From: Neurospora tetrasperma FGSC 2508
Lineage: Eukaryota > Ascomycota > Sordariomycetes > Sordariales > Sordariaceae
Assembly (NCBI RefSeq): GCF_000213175.1
Contig: NW_009799100.1
Location: 1,187,475-1,251,474 of the forward strand
DNA: 64,000 nt
Reading direction: 5' to 3'
Both the position numbers and the translations under genes were made by a program. Numbering within the stretch: the stretch's first letter is position 1; each line of letters opens with the position of its first letter. A model generated the notes under the pieces. The model had not been told where the DNA came from. It worked only from the letters and a program-made list of their open reading frames with translations, and made no database searches. Shown piece by piece: positions 61,706-64,000 of this stretch.

Positions 61706-63595
61706 ATGAGTGGTCCCCGTCCTTCATCTCCCTCCCCCACGGCCTCAGTAGGTCGAGCCGTCGACTCTTCAAAGTCACCACTGCAAGAGCAGCAGCAAAC
61801 AAGAGCACCCGCCCAAGAAAAGGAGGACGGCATCACAGCAATATCACCCAGCAATGACACTACTACCTCCCGGCCGGGCCCCGTACCCGGCCCGAACCCG
61901 GACCCGGACCCGGACCTACACCCTTCAGACATCAACGCCTCCCAAGACCCCGAAGCCAGCCTCACCCGCCTCTCCTCCGGACCCGCCTACACTGTCTTTC
62001 CCCCCTCCACCCGCAAATGGATCGTAACCATGATCACCTTTGCCGGCTTCATCAGTCCCATGACCGCCAACATCTACTTTCCCGTTCTCGACGCTGTCGC
62101 TCACGACCTCAACGTCTCCATCAGTAAAGCCAACCTGACTTTGACAACCTACATGATCATGCAGGCCTTTTCCCCGACGCTCTACGGCGACTTTGGCGAC
62201 GCGGCTGGTCGTAGACCGGCGTTCATTATTTCTTTTATCGTTTACATTTGCGCCAACTTGGGACTAGCGCTGCAAAAGAATTACGCGGCGCTGTTGGTGT
62301 TGAGGATGTTGCAGAGTTTTGGAAGTTCCGGGAGCTTGGCGCTCTGTTACGCAGTAGTGGCTGACGTCGCTGTTTCCGCCGAGAGGGGAAAATACATGGG
62401 TTTTGTTTCGGCGGGGATCAACATCGGTCCTTCTCTTTCGCCCGTCATCGGTGGCGTGATCGGGCAGTACCTGGGATGGCATGCCATCTTTTGGTTTTGT
62501 CTGATCTACACGGGGGTCTGGTTGGTGCCGTATGTTCTGTTGGTGCCGGAGACGTGCAGAAACGTGGTGGGCAATGGGTCGACGAAGCCGCAGGCGTGGT
62601 GGAATATGACGGTGGTGGATTATGTGAAGGGAAGGAGGAGGAGAAGACATCCCGGCTCCAAAGAGGAGGAGGAGGAGGCGAAACGGCAGGCCGAGAGGAC
62701 GAGACCGAAGCTGAGGTTTCCGAATCCGTTCAATACCTTGAAGGTGGTTTTCAACCCGGACTTGGGTTTGCTGATTTCGTACGGAACAATGGTTTACCTG
62801 GTTTTTATCCTCATCTGCGCTACGCTAGGCACCCAGTTCGCCGATAGGTACGGGTATAACCAGCTGGAGACCGGTCTTTGCTATTTACCGTATGGCATCG
62901 GCTGCACCGTGGCCGCGGTCGTGCAAGGCAGGATCCTGGACTGGAACTACCGCCGTTTGGCCAAGAAGATGGGTATGACGATCGACTACAAGCGCGGCGA
63001 CGACTTGTCCAAGTTTCCCATCGAGAGGGCCAGGCTGCAGCCTGTCATTCCCATCTTGGGAGTCGGTGTGGTAGCGACGATCGGGTACGCCTGGGCGCTG
63101 GAGACTACGACGCATGTAGCCGGCCCGTTGGTGTTGTTGTTCGTTGTCGGATTGTGTGTCACGGGCAGCTTCAGTCTAGTGAATACCCTGGTGGTGGACC
63201 TGTATCCGGAGGCGCCGGCGACGGCGGTGGCGGCAACGAACTTGGTCAGGTGCTTGTGCGGCGCAGGGGCGACGGCGTTTATCGAGGCCATGTTGCAGAA
63301 GATGGGCGTGGGCTGGACGTTTACGTTTTGGCCGCTGGTGCTGGTGGTGTTTAGTCCGATTATCTATCTGTTGATGGCGAGGGGACCGGGGTGGAGGGCG
63401 CAGAGGAAGGCGAGGTTTCAGAGGGAGAGGGAGAGGAGAGAGCAAAAGGAGAGATCGGCTAACGAGGAGAGTTTGGAAAGTTCGGATAACTCTTCAGCGA
63501 GTGTTGAGAAGACGGAGGAGGGTGATGGTGAGAAGAGGATGGTGGATGGGATATTCGTGACCGAAGCGAAGAAAGGGCAAGGCTTGAGCAGCTAG
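61706..63595 (+). CDS. MFS drug:H+ antiporter, DHA1 (Qdr-like)
   Basis: Plasma-membrane proton antiporter of the 12-span DHA1 class that includes Qdr and Aqr exporters of drugs, polyamines or weak acids. Single exon, 629 aa. Residues 1-100 are disordered and Pro/Asp/Ser-rich, with PDPDPD runs. The first span starts at about residue 105 (IVTMITFAGFISPMTANIYF). Motif A is intact at about 161-170 (GDFGDAAGRRP), motif C of antiporters appears in the fifth span (GINIGPSLSPVIGG). A charged central loop (RRRRRHPGSKEEEEEAKRQ) separates the two six-span halves. The C-terminal tail after the last span (MARGPGWRAQRK) is highly charged. The DLYPEAPATAVAATNLVRC segment is characteristic of this subgroup. 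The substrate cannot be predicted. Confidence 0.9.
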   Translation: MSGPRPSSPSPTASVGRAVDSSKSPLQEQQQTRAPAQEKEDGITAISPSNDTTTSRPGPVPGPNPDPDPDLHPSDINASQDPEASLTRLSSGPAYTVFPPSTRKWIVTMITFAGFISPMTANIYFPVLDAVAHDLNVSISKANLTLTTYMIMQAFSPTLYGDFGDAAGRRPAFIISFIVYICANLGLALQKNYAALLVLRMLQSFGSSGSLALCYAVVADVAVSAERGKYMGFVSAGINIGPSLSPVIGGVIGQYLGWHAIFWFCLIYTGVWLVPYVLLVPETCRNVVGNGSTKPQAWWNMTVVDYVKGRRRRRHPGSKEEEEEAKRQAERTRPKLRFPNPFNTLKVVFNPDLGLLISYGTMVYLVFILICATLGTQFADRYGYNQLETGLCYLPYGIGCTVAAVVQGRILDWNYRRLAKKMGMTIDYKRGDDLSKFPIERARLQPVIPILGVGVVATIGYAWALETTTHVAGPLVLLFVVGLCVTGSFSLVNTLVVDLYPEAPATAVAATNLVRCLCGAGATAFIEAMLQKMGVGWTFTFWPLVLVVFSPIIYLLMARGPGWRAQRKARFQRERERREQKERSANEESLESSDNSSASVEKTEEGDGEKRMVDGIFVTEAKKGQGLSS

Positions 63596-64000
63596 GTTCC
63601 CCTTTGTGGTGTTTTCGGTGTTGTGATATTTTGCCTTTATTCATGTTGAGTGTTTCCTTGTTGACCTTATCGCTCACGATGATGATACCACGTAACAAAG
63701 ATAACTTATGGTCTTGGTGGATAGAAAGGGATTATCCATAGACGATGAATGCCACTAAATGATGGACGCGGAGGGGTCGTTAGGCAGATGAAGCATGAAG
63801 ATACGCATATAGATTCGACGGGCAAGTGGCCATCGTCACCAACACCTATAGTGTCACCGTTATGATCAGTCTTAATGTCGTAATGCCAGATAGTTACCCA
63901 TCAACATTGTTACTCTCTATATCTGAAAGTCACTGTCAGTGCAACATGTAGCTTAGCTCGGCAAGTGTCTTGCGACCTGCCATTGTCGACTTGGGATCCG
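63596..64000. other. 3' flank of the MFS gene to window end
   Basis: 405 bp downstream of the transporter. No gene or RNA is recognised. Confidence 0.4.

Overview
The window is nuclear DNA of a filamentous ascomycete of the Neurospora/Sordaria group. The evidence is the gene content, short GT-AG introns (about 50-120 nt) with CTAAC-type branch sites, and an alternative oxidase that, as far as I can recall the N. crassa AOD-1 sequence, matches it almost residue for residue and has the same length (362 aa). It lies next to a CRZ-1 calcineurin-response factor. Species is inferred from memory of these proteins, not from a search. I recognise eighteen protein-coding genes and one weak hypothetical locus, separated by large gene-poor stretches of up to about 4 kb.

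Layout. 0.35-6.65 kb: PNO1 (minus; 18S rRNA maturation), MDM31 (plus; mitochondrial inner membrane), eIF3j/HCR1 (minus). 8.45-9.7 kb: aod-1 with a recognisable CGG-N7-CGG induction motif. 12.2-14.4 kb: crz-1. 15.0-16.0 kb: a DUF7053-type protein (minus), preceded by a perfect 52-unit trinucleotide repeat. 20.2-28.7 kb: one giant low-complexity, coiled-coil protein of about 2,800 residues. 29.5-30.4 kb: a secreted TNT-fold NAD glycohydrolase (minus). 33.2-34.0 kb: a glycolipid-transfer/HET-C2-type protein (minus). 35.6-38.5 kb: a phospholipase D (plus). 40.4-43.1 kb: a multi-pass membrane protein of unknown function containing a tandem array of repeated exon+intron modules. 43.8-49.0 kb: a Zn2Cys6 regulator and a deoxyribose-phosphate aldolase (both minus) beside a divergent DUF218/YdcF-type gene (plus), a plausible small co-regulated group. 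49.4-50.6 kb: RRP1 (minus; 60S biogenesis). 53.8-55.7 kb: aspartate aminotransferase (plus). 57.7-58.9 kb: weak hypothetical ORFs (minus). 59.2-60.4 kb: UFE1/syntaxin-18 (minus). 61.7-63.6 kb: a DHA1-type MFS transporter (plus).

Most genes are housekeeping and functionally unrelated neighbours. Translation and ribosome biogenesis are represented three times (PNO1, eIF3j, RRP1), lipid and membrane biology four times (MDM31, GLTP, PLD, UFE1). The most unusual object is the 40.8-41.3 kb array in the membrane-protein gene. A roughly 110-bp unit, made of one complete 56-58-nt spliceosomal intron plus one 54-60-nt phase-0 mini-exon, has been duplicated in tandem. The intron copies are more alike than the exon copies, which suggests rapid protein diversification of the repeated 18-residue segment. 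Other notable points are an apparent GC-AG intron inside a zinc cluster, two adjacent introns in the giant gene whose retention would keep the frame, and a CAA-repeat leader of about 156 nt.
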